This document shows positions 37,101 to 48,260 of a DNA stretch of 64,000 bases, one piece after another. Every line of letters starts with the position of its first letter. Positions within the stretch are counted from its first letter, which is position 1. The stretch spans positions 416,219 to 480,218 of the forward strand of contig VZRZ01007764.1 in assembly GCA_013398175.1 (NCBI GenBank). Reading direction: 5' to 3'. Origin of the DNA: Climacteris rufus. Its lineage: Eukaryota > Chordata > Aves > Passeriformes > Climacteridae. The position numbers were made by a program, and so were the translations under genes. The notes below the pieces were generated by a model, which did not search any database, had not been told where the DNA came from, and worked only from the letters and a program-made list of their open reading frames with translations.

Positions 37101-40100
37101 ATGAGAGAAAGCCCAGTGGTTAATTAGCTATGCAAGCTTAAATGCTTCATTAGAGGACATGATAAACCCTCCTTGCTTTCCTTCCTTCCAGGTTTATCTT
37201 CCTTCCTCAGTAAACATGACTTGGAGACACCCCAGTGTTTCTGGCACAAACGCTCATGTGTGGTTTTCCTTCCCACCTTGTGATCTGGGGTTGCCACAGA
37301 CTTTTTGAAAGGAAACCTGATCACATCTGGCCATCAAGAAGGGGAAGGTGGGTGGAAAACCTCCAAAGTCTGCTCCTAAACTCCCACATTGAAAACTCAG
37401 GTGTTGCCAGTCAAAGGCAAAACCAGGGAAGAATGTCAGTGCTAGGAGGTTGTCTTTTGATTTTGTATTTCATCCACAGAGAAGGCTTTCTTTGCACTTC
37501 CTTCATCTTTCCTTAATTGAAATCTGGGTTTTCAATGCTCTCTTTCAGGAGTCTGTGCATTTCATTTAAGATTTAAGGGCCATTGGGAAGAGAATGAGAC
37601 AGCACCAAACCATACTCATGGAACAGAGCTTTCTGAAGCCCATGTTGTGCTAATTCAACTTTTTTTTTCAAATGCATCACTGCCTTAACCAGCAACCTCA
37701 CCCCATGAAGTGGAACAGAGGCTTTACCTTCTTGGGAAACAGGTAGGGCAGCCAGTGCTCAAGTCAAGAGGTGCAGAATGGGTTTTAGTCCTGACTTTGG
37801 CAAAGAGGGAAAAGAGAAAGCATAGGAATGGAAGCAATCTTCAGAATTTATCAGACAATGTACATACAAAATCATTTTGTTCTCTCCACCTTTTAGATCT
37901 TCTTCACATCTGATTCATTTGTTGATGAGAAGGTCTTAAGTGGTGTTTAACAGAGAAGACTCAGCTGCTGAGCTGCATCTCCTTTCTTTCAAGAGCTATA
38001 TGCTCTTCCTTCAATGTACTGCTGTGTGTTCTTAGGGTTAGGCTTATTTTCATATACAAGATAGGTACTTTTGAGTGTTTTTGAAGCCTCCAACTGTTTG
38101 ACTCCTGTGAATTAGGTGCTCTAATGCACTTGAAAGTATGTCTGGGTGCTAAATTTTTACTCTTAGACTTCTACATGCTTTTCAAGGGCTCTGATTTTTA
38201 ATGTTAGTTACTTAATTTCCTCACTTAGCACAGAGCTTTGATATAAAACCCCCTTACCTCTTTCACAAGGATTCAGAAAGTAGTGAATATAAAAATAAAA
38301 ATGTTTTGCTTTTTAATTGTCAGGTTTGGTTTTAGTTGCTGTTAACGCTTTCACATGGATCAGATTTAATGATCAGTCACAGCTTAGCTCCAGCAGCACC
38401 AGTAGACACTGCTCCTGTGAGCCACCCCTTCTCAACAGTTTCTGTAAAAGTGTAGATTTTGTCAAAATACAAAGCTCGCAACATTTCCTACAAAAATTAA
38501 AACAAGAATTTCTGGCTGCATCTGGAAAATCACCCATGATACCAAAGCAGAATTATTTGTACCATCTATTCTGAAAAGTTATTTTCTGCTATTACTTTTT
38601 TCTTTTCTTTTTTTTTTTTTTAATGTTCCAGGCAAACTTTTTTTGTGAATTCTGAACCATAGATTCTTTACATGGGCTTGTAATTAGATGGCTCTTTTGT
38701 ATGAATTTGAGAACATCACTATCAATTCAGATCAATAACTCCTGAACAAACAGAGTTTTTTTAATACAACTTATTGAAGAAGAAGAAAGTACTATGGATC
38801 TGATTGCTTCCTCCAGCTTTTGAAATGTAAAGAACAAACACGGTATTTGAATAATTGTACAGTTTTTTTTCTCTCCAGGTTAGGCCTGTGCAGTGTGTAT
38901 TTAGTCATTCTGTCTGATTCATGGCCAGGGGTTTGCATCTTCAAGAGCAAGCACAGGGTGCTCCTTGCCAGATACAATGATCAGTTCTGCAAACACTGCT
39001 TAAATGATATCTCCCCCTATTATGGCAGCTCCTGCCAAGCACCTCTGTAAGTTAGGGGTTGTATCAGCATTTCCATTATAAATATAACATTTACATTACT
39101 ACTACCTTCCTTGATTTATCTCGTGCTCCTGTGCTGTAACACAGAATCACATTTGCTTTGTTCACTGCAGCTGTGCAGTGCTGTATATAGGGCTGGGGGC
39201 TCAGGGGATTTTTCTTCAAGTGCTCCCAAATCTCTCTCCCACACTATAAAGCATAGCGTTGCCTTTTCAGCAAATATTGATGCTTTTTATTCTTTGCTTC
39301 AAGACATTATTCTGTTTACATGCTGTGTACCTGGGCTAAGGTGCATTTACAATTTACTGGTGCATGTACTGCAGGTGCTTTAAATCCTTCTGTTTATTAT
39401 CTACATGATCAGTGGGAAGGAACAGATGTCTTTCTGCACCAAAAACCTCATTCTGAATTCTCCATGTCCCTGGTTTTGCCACTGAGTCAGGACTCAGGTC
39501 TCAAAACACAAGATGTGGACAAGGGACAGAAAAGGGAACCAAGACTAGGAATGCAACTTTATTAAATCCATGCATAATAAGCACCCTATTCAGGGTCCAT
39601 TTATATATCATTACAGATGGTTAATAAATCATTATACATGATGTTACACACCTAAATAACAAGGTATTATAAATGGTATCATTATTCTATCAGCAAGTGG
39701 TGTTGGAAATTACATTTAGAAGCACACAGTTGGGCCCACTAGATTTCTGTGACAACTGATTTTCCAGTTTTTTCCAATTTAAAGCCATTAAAATGTCTAA
39801 TTCATCACTCCTGAGGTATGTAGAAATGGGCACTCTAATATTTGATGTGCCCCTTTATGGCATTTACTGAAATTTTTTGCTGGTCTGTTTTTTATTTTGC
39901 TTTTGCTTCATGTGATTTTGTACCATGAACACTCTTTCTGAAAAAGAGCATCTGTGAACTCCTTGTTTGCTCACACAGAGAGTGGTGAAAATGTCATTTT
40001 TTGCTTTTTCTTCGATTTGGGGAACAAATCTCTTGGGAGCCACTCTCCACCTTTGACCATAGTTTTTCAAAAAAATGCATTTTTTTTTTTGAAAACCTGG

Positions 40101-40499
40101 ACTTGTTGGCATCACCTCAGGCAGTCTGCAGAGCAGGGAGGGCAGGGGCAGAGTGGTCAAGTGGAACCAGCCAGGCTGCTCAGCCCTCCTTCCCTCACTG
40201 CAGGTCAGGGCAAGGAAGTTCCCTCACTTTGCAGGTGTGTAGCTGCAAATCTGTCCCCTGGATTAAAAGAAGAGCTCTGCAGACTTCAAGCTACGAATCC
40301 AGTACCTTGTAAATAATTACTTAAACTAAGAGAAGGAAGAAGTGAAGAAAAAAAAAATTGAAGTCTATTATTACAAAATTTACTCAGCAAGATCCCTGCA
40401 TTTTTTTTCACCTGCTAACGCACCATCAACTTTCTTCCCACCTCACAAATTATATTTACAGTTTCCTTGTGGATTTTGCCCTGAAGTCAATTTTCACTC
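31196..40499. other. Non-coding DNA, no gene recognised
   Basis: Over 9 kb without a defensible exon, RNA gene or transposon. Open frames reach 126 codons (31843-32223 minus) and show no known motif. T-runs lie near 35917-35931 and 38604-38623. Positions 37780-37800 vaguely resemble part of MIR but are too short to call. Confidence 0.65.
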
Positions 40500-40815
40500 C
40501 AGCAACTTTTCTTCTCTACTGTGCCTTGGCTCCTTAGGTCATTAACCTCAAGCAAGGAACTTTGTCAAACACTTTGAAAAACGAAGTCCACTCTATTTCC
40601 CTTGTCTGTCCTGGTGGCAATACAGCACTTTCAAAGAATTCCAGCAATTTTCTGAGGCGTGACCTGCCTCTCCTGAAACATGCTGGTATCTTTGCAATCT
40701 TTCAGCAAGCTGTGCTGTACCAAATGTTCCTCCATTTGATCTTCTTAAATATTTACTCAACTGTTTCCAGTGACTCTCATTCAGTTAACTGGTCTCCAGT
40801 AACTTGACAAACTCA
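40500..40815 (-). mobile_element. CR1/L2-group LINE reverse-transcriptase fragment
   Basis: Read on the minus strand, this segment preserves reverse-transcriptase landmarks in degraded form. The complement of about 40560-40605 translates as SFFKVFDKVP, matching the DFSKAFDKVP motif A region of CR1-group LINEs. Just upstream in the element, the complement of about 40628-40685 carries a remnant of the family's QHGF...GRSCLTNLLEFFE block after a one-base deletion. The part toward 40815 aligns loosely with the preceding linker. Stops and frameshifts are frequent. It differs in sequence from the relic at 4.4-5.9 kb (FDKVP here, FDTHP there), so it derives from another subfamily and looks older. 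Confidence 0.75.
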
Positions 40816-43059
40816 GCCAGCTTGATGGATTGCTTGTTTGTTTTCCATAAAAATCTCAAAGTAAACAGTAAAATATATTTTATTCTCACAGTTTATAGTC
40901 TCTCCTAATGTAAAAAATTGCTAATAATTCAGTGGCTTTGGGGAAATATATTTGGTTGTGTGGTAGAAACAGTTGAATCTCTTAAAGTATTATCTGAGAG
41001 CTAACTTCTTAAATAGCCACTGCCCATGTTTGCTGTTATGTGCAATGAAAATACCATTTTACTCACAAATGCAGTAGAATTCGTGTTACCTGTGGAAATG
41101 TGGTGATCGTTACAAAATGATAGTGTAATTGCTTTTTTTGCAGTAAAATGCTCCAAGGGATGGAAGCTTAGAAGGGAGTGGAACGGCTTCTGTCAAGTTT
41201 GGAATAGTAAGCAGGTCTACAATATTAATCCTCTGGATTAACTGCTGATCTGAATGGACATGGTGGACAGGAGGAGGCAGGGAATACTTCTCGGCTTTCT
41301 TTCAGATGAGCAAATAACTTGCTGTCTGTGCCATGATGCCCAGGAACTACCCTCCAAAATGAACAAAAAAAGGTTTTTTGAATGTATTTCTGGGCCAGAT
41401 CCTCAGCTGTTTGCTTGTGGTATCAATCACATCACTGCCTTCAGTGCAGAGCTCCTTTCCCCTCTCCTGCAGGGCCTGGCCCCTGCCTCACCACCACAGA
41501 AGATCATTTTAAGTTGTGAGTGGAGGAAATTTTTAGACAGCTCTGTTCCTCCCCATGTTCCCATCTCTTCAAAGCTTGCAGGCAGTGAAGGCTCTCCTTT
41601 TACTTGAGCACAGGGAAGTTTGAGTGTTTAGATCAGAAAATCCAAGCTTGCTCTCTGCTGTCACTGAGAAGCTTTGAATGGCTGTATTGTGAAGCACTAA
41701 CCATAATGTCCTAGCTGGTCATTGATCTTTTCAGACACATTCTTCTAACTGGGGCATCCTTGTGGCATGATGAACAGAATAATAATTTAGGAAGAAAACA
41801 TACTAAATCATCCAAAGGCAGCTCGTTTGGTCTCCAAGGTGGTTAGAGCAGGGCAGAAGTTTTCTGAGAGGAGTAGGTGAGTGAAGGATGCAGCAGCAAA
41901 ACATTGTGGAGGAGAGGAAACACAAGGACCTGAAAATTTCTCCTGGGAGGGGGGACGGCACATGTTTGGCATTTCTATTGGTGTTTTCTTGGACAGCAAA
42001 TAGAGACTGGTGAGGAAGTGATTTTTTTCCTGGTGTTCAGCTTTTCAGCCTTTTCTTTCCTCCTTCTCTTCCGCACTCCCCCTCCCTTCACGCCATAGCT
42101 CTCACTGGCTTGCAAACTGAGCAGTATTTTTCTTCCAACGATAAAAAGATTGAGGTCCATCTCCTTTGCATGGACCCCAGGGGCAAACCTTCTCTTCCTA
42201 CTGTGCTGCAGTGGGTATAATTTCACACCTCAAAGCACTACTCTTGCTGTTTGGCGATAACTAAATACGTTTCTCTGAAGCTTACTCTAATTTACTCCTG
42301 AATAAGTACCAGTCATTTTTGTTTGTTTGGCTACACTGGTTATCCAAGGGTCACCCCAACACAACAGATGGCACCATCGAGCATGTATAGATTAATCAGA
42401 ATGTAAATTTCTGTTGATCAAAATGTATTTTAATGAAACTGAGGGTTTTTTTTGGTCAGAGACTTGCATTTCAATCAGACCAATTTTATTCTCAAAAATG
42501 TCAGCATTCCTCTATTCAGTTTTTCAGAAGCTGGGAAAGTTTTGTTGTTTCCTCTGGTCACTGTAAAGTCAAATTTTTCATGGATTTTTGAAAGCAAAAT
42601 TTAAAGGGAAATGTTGATATGAATGAAAAGAAATTTACTTTTTAAAATACTTCTAGGGAACCAAACTTTTCTCAATTACTTTTAACATGCTGCAGCTATA
42701 AAGAGAATTTGAGATCTGTCATTTTGTAAACAGTATAGAAAATCTCCTTATACAAACTGGTTTTGCTCAGATTGCCTGTTTTCATATTGATTTTTTTATT
42801 TCTTGAAGAATCTAAGACTGTCAATTCACTTTAGATAATACCTGTATGGATACAGTAGAATGGCTGATCAGTTTTCTGATGCAAGGCTTTGCTAATGACT
42901 GTGGAAGAGATCTCTGCAAGATAAACACTGCTGCTGGGAGCCTGGGGAAAGGGGGGAAATTGAAGTAGGTATTGTTTTGTGGACATTATAAGTGCATACT
43001 ATAGGTCTGCACTGGAGGTTATTGCTATTTTGTCTGTAACTGGAATGCATTTTGGTCCC
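40816..43059. other. Non-coding DNA, nothing recognised
   Basis: Unique AT-rich DNA. A 117-codon plus frame at 41254-41607 has no recognisable domain. No repeat family or RNA gene is seen. Confidence 0.6.
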
Positions 43060-43420
43060 ATTAGTGTATTTCTGTTACAGATGCTTCATCAATTTACATA
43101 CCTGAACCCTTTCAATGCACTCAACACATACCTTTAACAGCCCACGCTACATTTTAATAACGAAAATCATCTTACAATGTGACCATCAGCCTTCCAGTCA
43201 AAGGCTTCAAGTGGTGGAGAACCTGAAACAGCCTGTTGGTACTGGCAAATGATGGTTTTAATCACCAAATGCTAAATCTGACACAAATCTGTCCCTTCTT
43301 TTTGGCAATAACGTGGCACACACTTGGTTTCAGCTGTTTACTGATAATCATCAAACTTCTTCTCACTGATGCTGCATCCTCTGACAATGCCAATTAACAA
43401 GGGTCCTCTGCACTTGCATC
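43060..43420. promoter_or_regulatory. Candidate conserved non-coding element
   Basis: A clean unique segment with TTTTAATAACG, TTTTAATCACC, GATAATCATC and CCAATTAACAAG motifs and no low-complexity runs. Its texture resembles vertebrate developmental enhancers. Inference only. Confidence 0.2.
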
Positions 43421-45716
43421 TTTACACTTTCTATGTAGCGGTTTTTGTCCTCCACTGATCAGAGCTTCCTCATGTTCTCCCTCTGCTGGGTTATGATTAT
43501 GGCTCCTGGAAAGTCACAGCTGGGCTTGGTGGGTTTTGCAGAAAGAGTAAAGGCAGGATTCAGAGGTGATATTGCTGCTCTGTATTTCACTCTGTCAAGA
43601 GTTATGGATACATATCTTTCAGTGGGAATGGCACAGTAAGAGAGCTCCTTGCACCTGATATGCAGTGCTCTTTATTGTCTCCTTTCCCATTTCCTGGCTT
43701 CTGCATACCATTTCCCAGGAAGCTCCTCTTCATAATTCCTTCAAGGTTTAATTTTGTTTGAGGCAAACAGATATTAAGATGCTTTCCACTCCTGTAGACT
43801 CATTTTTGTTCACGATCCATGAAACTTGCATTTGCTGTTCTCTAAGAATTCAGCAATTCCTTTGTTCATCCCAATACTTTTTATTAGTGTCTGATGCCGC
43901 TCTGTGTCTCTCCCTACATAAATTGTCATTTTCACCCCCTGACATTGAAAAAGTTTCCTGGTACAGGTGGAAATAGTTAGGAGGGGATGCAAAGTAAGAG
44001 GAAGTTTTCAGTTTTCCAGCCCTCTCCTTGCCCACTGTGTGCAGACCTGATGCACTTTGTTCTCCACAGTGTGTTAGGGTGTCCATTATCAACAATGGAA
44101 GCTTGTTAACACAGTAACACAGAGACTGTCCATTATTCCTCCTGCTCCTTTATAAAGAGGCCATTAAAATGGAGCCAAGCTCCTTTCCCTACAGGTTGAA
44201 TTTTGAACAAATTTAATTTCTATTTGTTAGGGAAACTTGTGCTGCTGGGGGGAAAAAAAAAAGCCAGATTGACAGTTCTGGAATATAAAGTCCTTTATTC
44301 ATCAACAGCACAGGTAGAGGAAATGGCTGTTTCACTTGTCTTGCCAATTTTTGCTCATCTCTGACCTAGAGGTATCACCTCAAGCTTGGAGTTCACTCTC
44401 CACATCTTTCTAATCTTTGGGCTCTCTGCTGAGGTAGGTGCCAATTAGCACAGGTTATTTTAGTGATGTGGACAGCTGACCATTACAGGAGGATGGAAAC
44501 CATGAATTTTACTTTGTGCAATGACAGTTCATCGTCATGGCTGTGTTGGACAAATTCGTGCTGCTGTCCTGGAGCAGTTTGGCTGGGCTTGTGTTACATT
44601 GCCAAGAGGTTCCAGGCACCTCAGCCCCACCAGTTGTGCTGGTTTTCACACACAAGAGGATTGTCTGTAGTCTGCTGTCAGTGAACCAGCCACCACAACC
44701 CTGAGCTTTGCTTCTGTCCTCTTTCTGCTGAAGGTCTGTGCCATTCTAGTCGAGTCAGACAGTGATATATCACTGTCTGCCTAGAGCCTTCTAGAAAGAA
44801 AGGAAAGAGGACCAAAAATACCCAGGGGTGCCGTAAACAAGTTGAAAACCCAATTTCAAGTTCATGAGAGAGCTCACATTAAAAGATCATCCTGCTGTGT
44901 CGTGCCAGGGGAGTGGTGATGGTGTTGTTTGTCTGCCATCAGGCTGAGAGTATTTGCTGAGAGCAAAACCAGGTGTTGCTGGTCCCCAGAAACCCAACTG
45001 AAAGGGAGGAATATCAGGGTCTTGAGTAGGGGGCTGGACTGCTGTCCAGGCAGGAGTGAATGAGCTTGAGGTGGCCACTGCTTTGGACATATTCACTGCT
45101 TTTAAGTCTAGGCTGAAGTTAATGTATACAGAAGAATCTACTGTGATTACAGATGTGCCCTGCAACGCTTGTTTGCACAGCAAGAGGCCAAGCAGTCCAA
45201 GAAGGCTTTGAAATGTGCTTCTAAGCCAGCAAAGAAGGGGGTGGAGGATGCTGGCACTCTTGGGCAGTGTTACTGACATGCACACAGAGTTGCTCAGTCA
45301 AAGGAATTTGCAACCAAAAGCTCCTCTTTGAGCGTGGTGGGCAGTGGAAGCCCCACCTTGTTTGAAAACTTGAAAACATCCCAGGCTATAAATCTCATTC
45401 ATTTGCATTTCTTTTCAGAGGATGAGGTGGAGCGTGGAGGATAGCAGTATTGATGAGGATTAAACCAGCAAATGGGATGAGCTTGTGGAATACCTAGTGC
45501 TAAGCCAAAGTGCTCTGCTTCTGATACGGGCACCAAGTGAGACGAGGAGGCTGCATGAGGCATGGCTCACTTCATACTGGATTGCGTAATTGTTCTCATA
45601 GTCATGAAGAGAAATCGAAGCACCATCCACATTTTATTTTTTTTAATGAATAGATTGAGCTAATATTTTCCGAGTTTCCATATTTTTTTAAATTATTTTT
45701 GGGTGGAGAGGTGTTT
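43421..45716. other. Non-coding DNA with one perfect palindrome
   Basis: No exon is recognised. The 132-codon minus frame at 44887-45285 matches nothing known. A perfect 24-bp palindrome at 44756-44779 is listed separately. A ten-base A-run lies near 44253. Confidence 0.6.
44756..44779. repeat. Perfect 24-bp palindrome
   Basis: CAGACAGTGATA is followed without spacer by its exact reverse complement TATCACTGTCTG. The symmetry stops abruptly at 44755/44780. A spacer-less perfect palindrome this long is unlikely by chance in 64 kb. It could be a cruciform site or the fused inverted ends of a decayed DNA transposon. No matching target duplication is obvious. Confidence 0.95.
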
Positions 45717-45831
45717 CAGTTTTGTGTCGTGGGGTTTTTGTTTTTTGATTTGTTTTGTTTTGTTTCTTCCTTTTTGTTCTTTGTTGTTGTTGTTGTTTTT
45801 GGTTTTTTTGTTTGTTTTGTTTTGTTTTGTT
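45717..45831. repeat. T/G-rich low-complexity tract, (TTG)n and (TTTTG)n
   Basis: About 115 bp of almost only T and G, with TTG units at 45782-45797 and TTTTG units at 45810-45830. Apparent proteins here (K/Q/N-rich or hydrophobic F/L runs) are artefacts of composition. Confidence 0.95.
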
Positions 45832-46756
45832 AAAGTTAAAAACCCCCATCTCTTGAACTTGGAAATTTCTCAACCTCTTATCTATTCTTATCAGTGACAT
45901 CCATTACATGAGAATGGTGATGTAAAGTGGACTGATGGAACTGGGTGGGACTCATCACAATGTGGAGCATGATGTGTCAATCTGACAAGTGTAAGAGACA
46001 TTGTTTTCTATAAGCTGATTTATTTAGGGTTTTTTTTTTTTTAACTGCTTTTCAAAAAAACCCAAAAATGTCAGCCCAACCTTAAAGGGGAGAATTAAGA
46101 AGGAGTTGTTTGCCTGCATGAAACCAAGCAGAAAAATGTCCTTGAGAACAAGGTGCTTGCATTGTTCTCCTGCATTTAGAAGGCAAGAGATACTTGGTCT
46201 GAAGCACTGGGGAGAGAAACAGATGTAGTGGAGCACACAGGGCTGGGAACTCCACACATCTCAGTGCATACAGCTTGGAAGAAAAGCTGTCAGCCACACA
46301 ATAATCTCTTCTGCAGATTACAAATGACTCCACATAGGCTGCAGAGATATCTGTGCCGGGTGTTTTATGTAGCAAATGCTTGTTTTGCAGCATGAAACTC
46401 TAGTTTTACTTCAGGGTGTAGTTAGCATATTGGAGCTGGTGCTCTCAGCAGTGGGTGGAGATGTCATCTCCCCTTGGCTGTAAGGTCTCCACTATCATCA
46501 CTAGCAGGGCACTCACAGCTTGATAGCTCCATCCTCTTCCTCCCTCAGCATCTCCACTCAAAAACTGAACCAAGCTGCCTCCCACTCTGTCTGATGTAAA
46601 AGTGATGTGTGTGATGATAAAACCCAAAACAGGCAAGGTCTCCCTGAGTCAGGGGAGACACTCCCCACCAAGTTGCCAACAAATACTCCAGTCTGTGAAT
46701 GAACCTTCAGACTACAGCTACAGCCACCACAGAAATCTGGTAATGTCTCCGAGATA

Positions 46757-46788
46757 CATATGTTTATATATATCTATATATCTATATG
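46757..46788. repeat. TATATC/TA microsatellite
   Basis: Short TATA and TATATC units. Simple repeat. Confidence 0.9.
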
Positions 46789-47409
46789 CTGCATAGCAAG
46801 AGCCTGACAGAGTCACCTTTATGCCTGTTGCAAGGTTTCAGGAAGGGAAGGTTCTCAGAATATTGAGAATAAGTCATGTAAAGATTTCCCTGTCTTCCAT
46901 TCTTCACTCAACCCTGTGTGCAACTTCTCAAACAACAATCTCAAAGTAGTAGATTTAATTTTAGGAGACTGTGCACCTTTCACCCAAAGCAAAGACTTTT
47001 GAAACCTCATGTTCCTCAACTGAATCCTCTTTTCTACTCATGCTTCGTTTTCCTGCTAAAACATCTTGCTGTGGAAAGTTTTCTTTTTGGCAGGCACTAA
47101 AATCACTTAGTTATGAAGTATCCAGATTTTATCAGACAATTAGCAAACCAGCTCAGTGTTTGTGTGTGTGCATGTGTGCGTCTGTTTGCATGTGTCCGTG
47201 TGGTAATTGATATTCATGATATATGGCTGGCTGGCTGGAATATCTCACTACCCACACAAAGTGATTGGTGGTAAAGAAGGCCTTTTCCAGCTCAGTATTA
47301 GTATGCCTCCTCTGAAATTTGCTTTGCTGAAAAGCCTTTGCTTCTGATTGCGTGCTCCTGATGCAAAATGCATCATTGTGCCCAATTTCAAGCATAGCAG
47401 TTCTGTAAT
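46789..47409. other. Non-coding DNA, nothing recognised apart from a TG-rich repeat
   Basis: No exon or RNA gene. The TG-rich tract is listed separately, and a GGCT unit is repeated about three times at 47225-47236. Confidence 0.6.
47158..47203. repeat. Imperfect TG-rich microsatellite
   Basis: TG dinucleotides mixed with CATGTG and CGTGTG units over about 46 bp. Confidence 0.9.
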
Positions 47410-48260
47410 GATCTCCTGAGGAGATAGTAAGTTATATCTGTTTGTGCTATCGGGTGATCATGCAAGTTGCTGGCATGACAGCAGTAACAAGACCCTGATA
47501 CAGAACAAACAAAGAAAGGGGCCTGCCAAAGCCACAAACGTGTGCTCCAGTTGTGGCGGTAATATATGAGGTATGTGAGATGTCTTTTTAGGAATGCTGG
47601 GTTCCCGGCCTCTGCAGGTTAAATATTCCCCTCTGCCTCACGTCAGCTGAATTGATGGTTTTGCCACCCAGCAGTCCCAGGAAGATAATAACTGTCAGTC
47701 ACCAGCAATCTGCACTGCATTTAGAGTAACAAACAGGATGCCAGTTTGGGGAGAAGATGGTATTTGTACAAATACGTGCTGGCTGACCACATATTGTTGC
47801 AACAGTTGTTGCCCCTCTATACGTATATGTATGTCCAGATATATGAAACAAGCGAGTGTATTAAACACACACCATTCAGAGCTGGATCTGGGCTTTAACA
47901 AAGGCATAGTAGCAAAGCAATTTCTATACCTGCCTTGATGAGGAATGCGACATGGATGCGGAATCCCTGCAAAGAAATGCATTATGAGATTTCTTTTTTG
48001 CTGGTTCAGCCCTATTAATCTGTTCAGCATGAGCTCAAGTATTTTAATAACAGGCATGGAATATTATGCCTGCTCTGAAATGGCTTGTTTTTAAGCACAA
48101 CTTGGGCTGTGTTTGTGTTAACCTAGTTGGGGGGAAAAAACAGGTTTTAAGCTTATCCTCCTTTTCTTTCCCTAATCACAGCTGCAGGGCAAAACATACC
48201 AAGCCTCTAATAGGAGAAATAGCATTATCATATGCTAATTCACAGTAATGTTAAGAATAG
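47410..48260. promoter_or_regulatory. Candidate cluster of conserved non-coding elements
   Basis: Roughly 850 bp of unique DNA with even composition. Motif-like words include CATATGCTAATT near 48230 (octamer-like), TATTTTAATAAC near 48040, GTAATATATGAGG near 47560 and GGTTAAATATTCC near 47618. A short inverted repeat (CAGGCAT to ATGCCTG) sits at about 48053-48074. An enhancer role is inferred, not shown. Confidence 0.25.

Noticed and set aside
37770..37830. Possible MIR head (GGGTTTTAGTCCTGACTTTGGCA-like)
   Set aside because: No A or B box, and no core sequence follows.
45688..45900. K/Q/N-rich minus frame and hydrophobic plus frame
   Set aside because: Both are translations of the T/G low-complexity tract.
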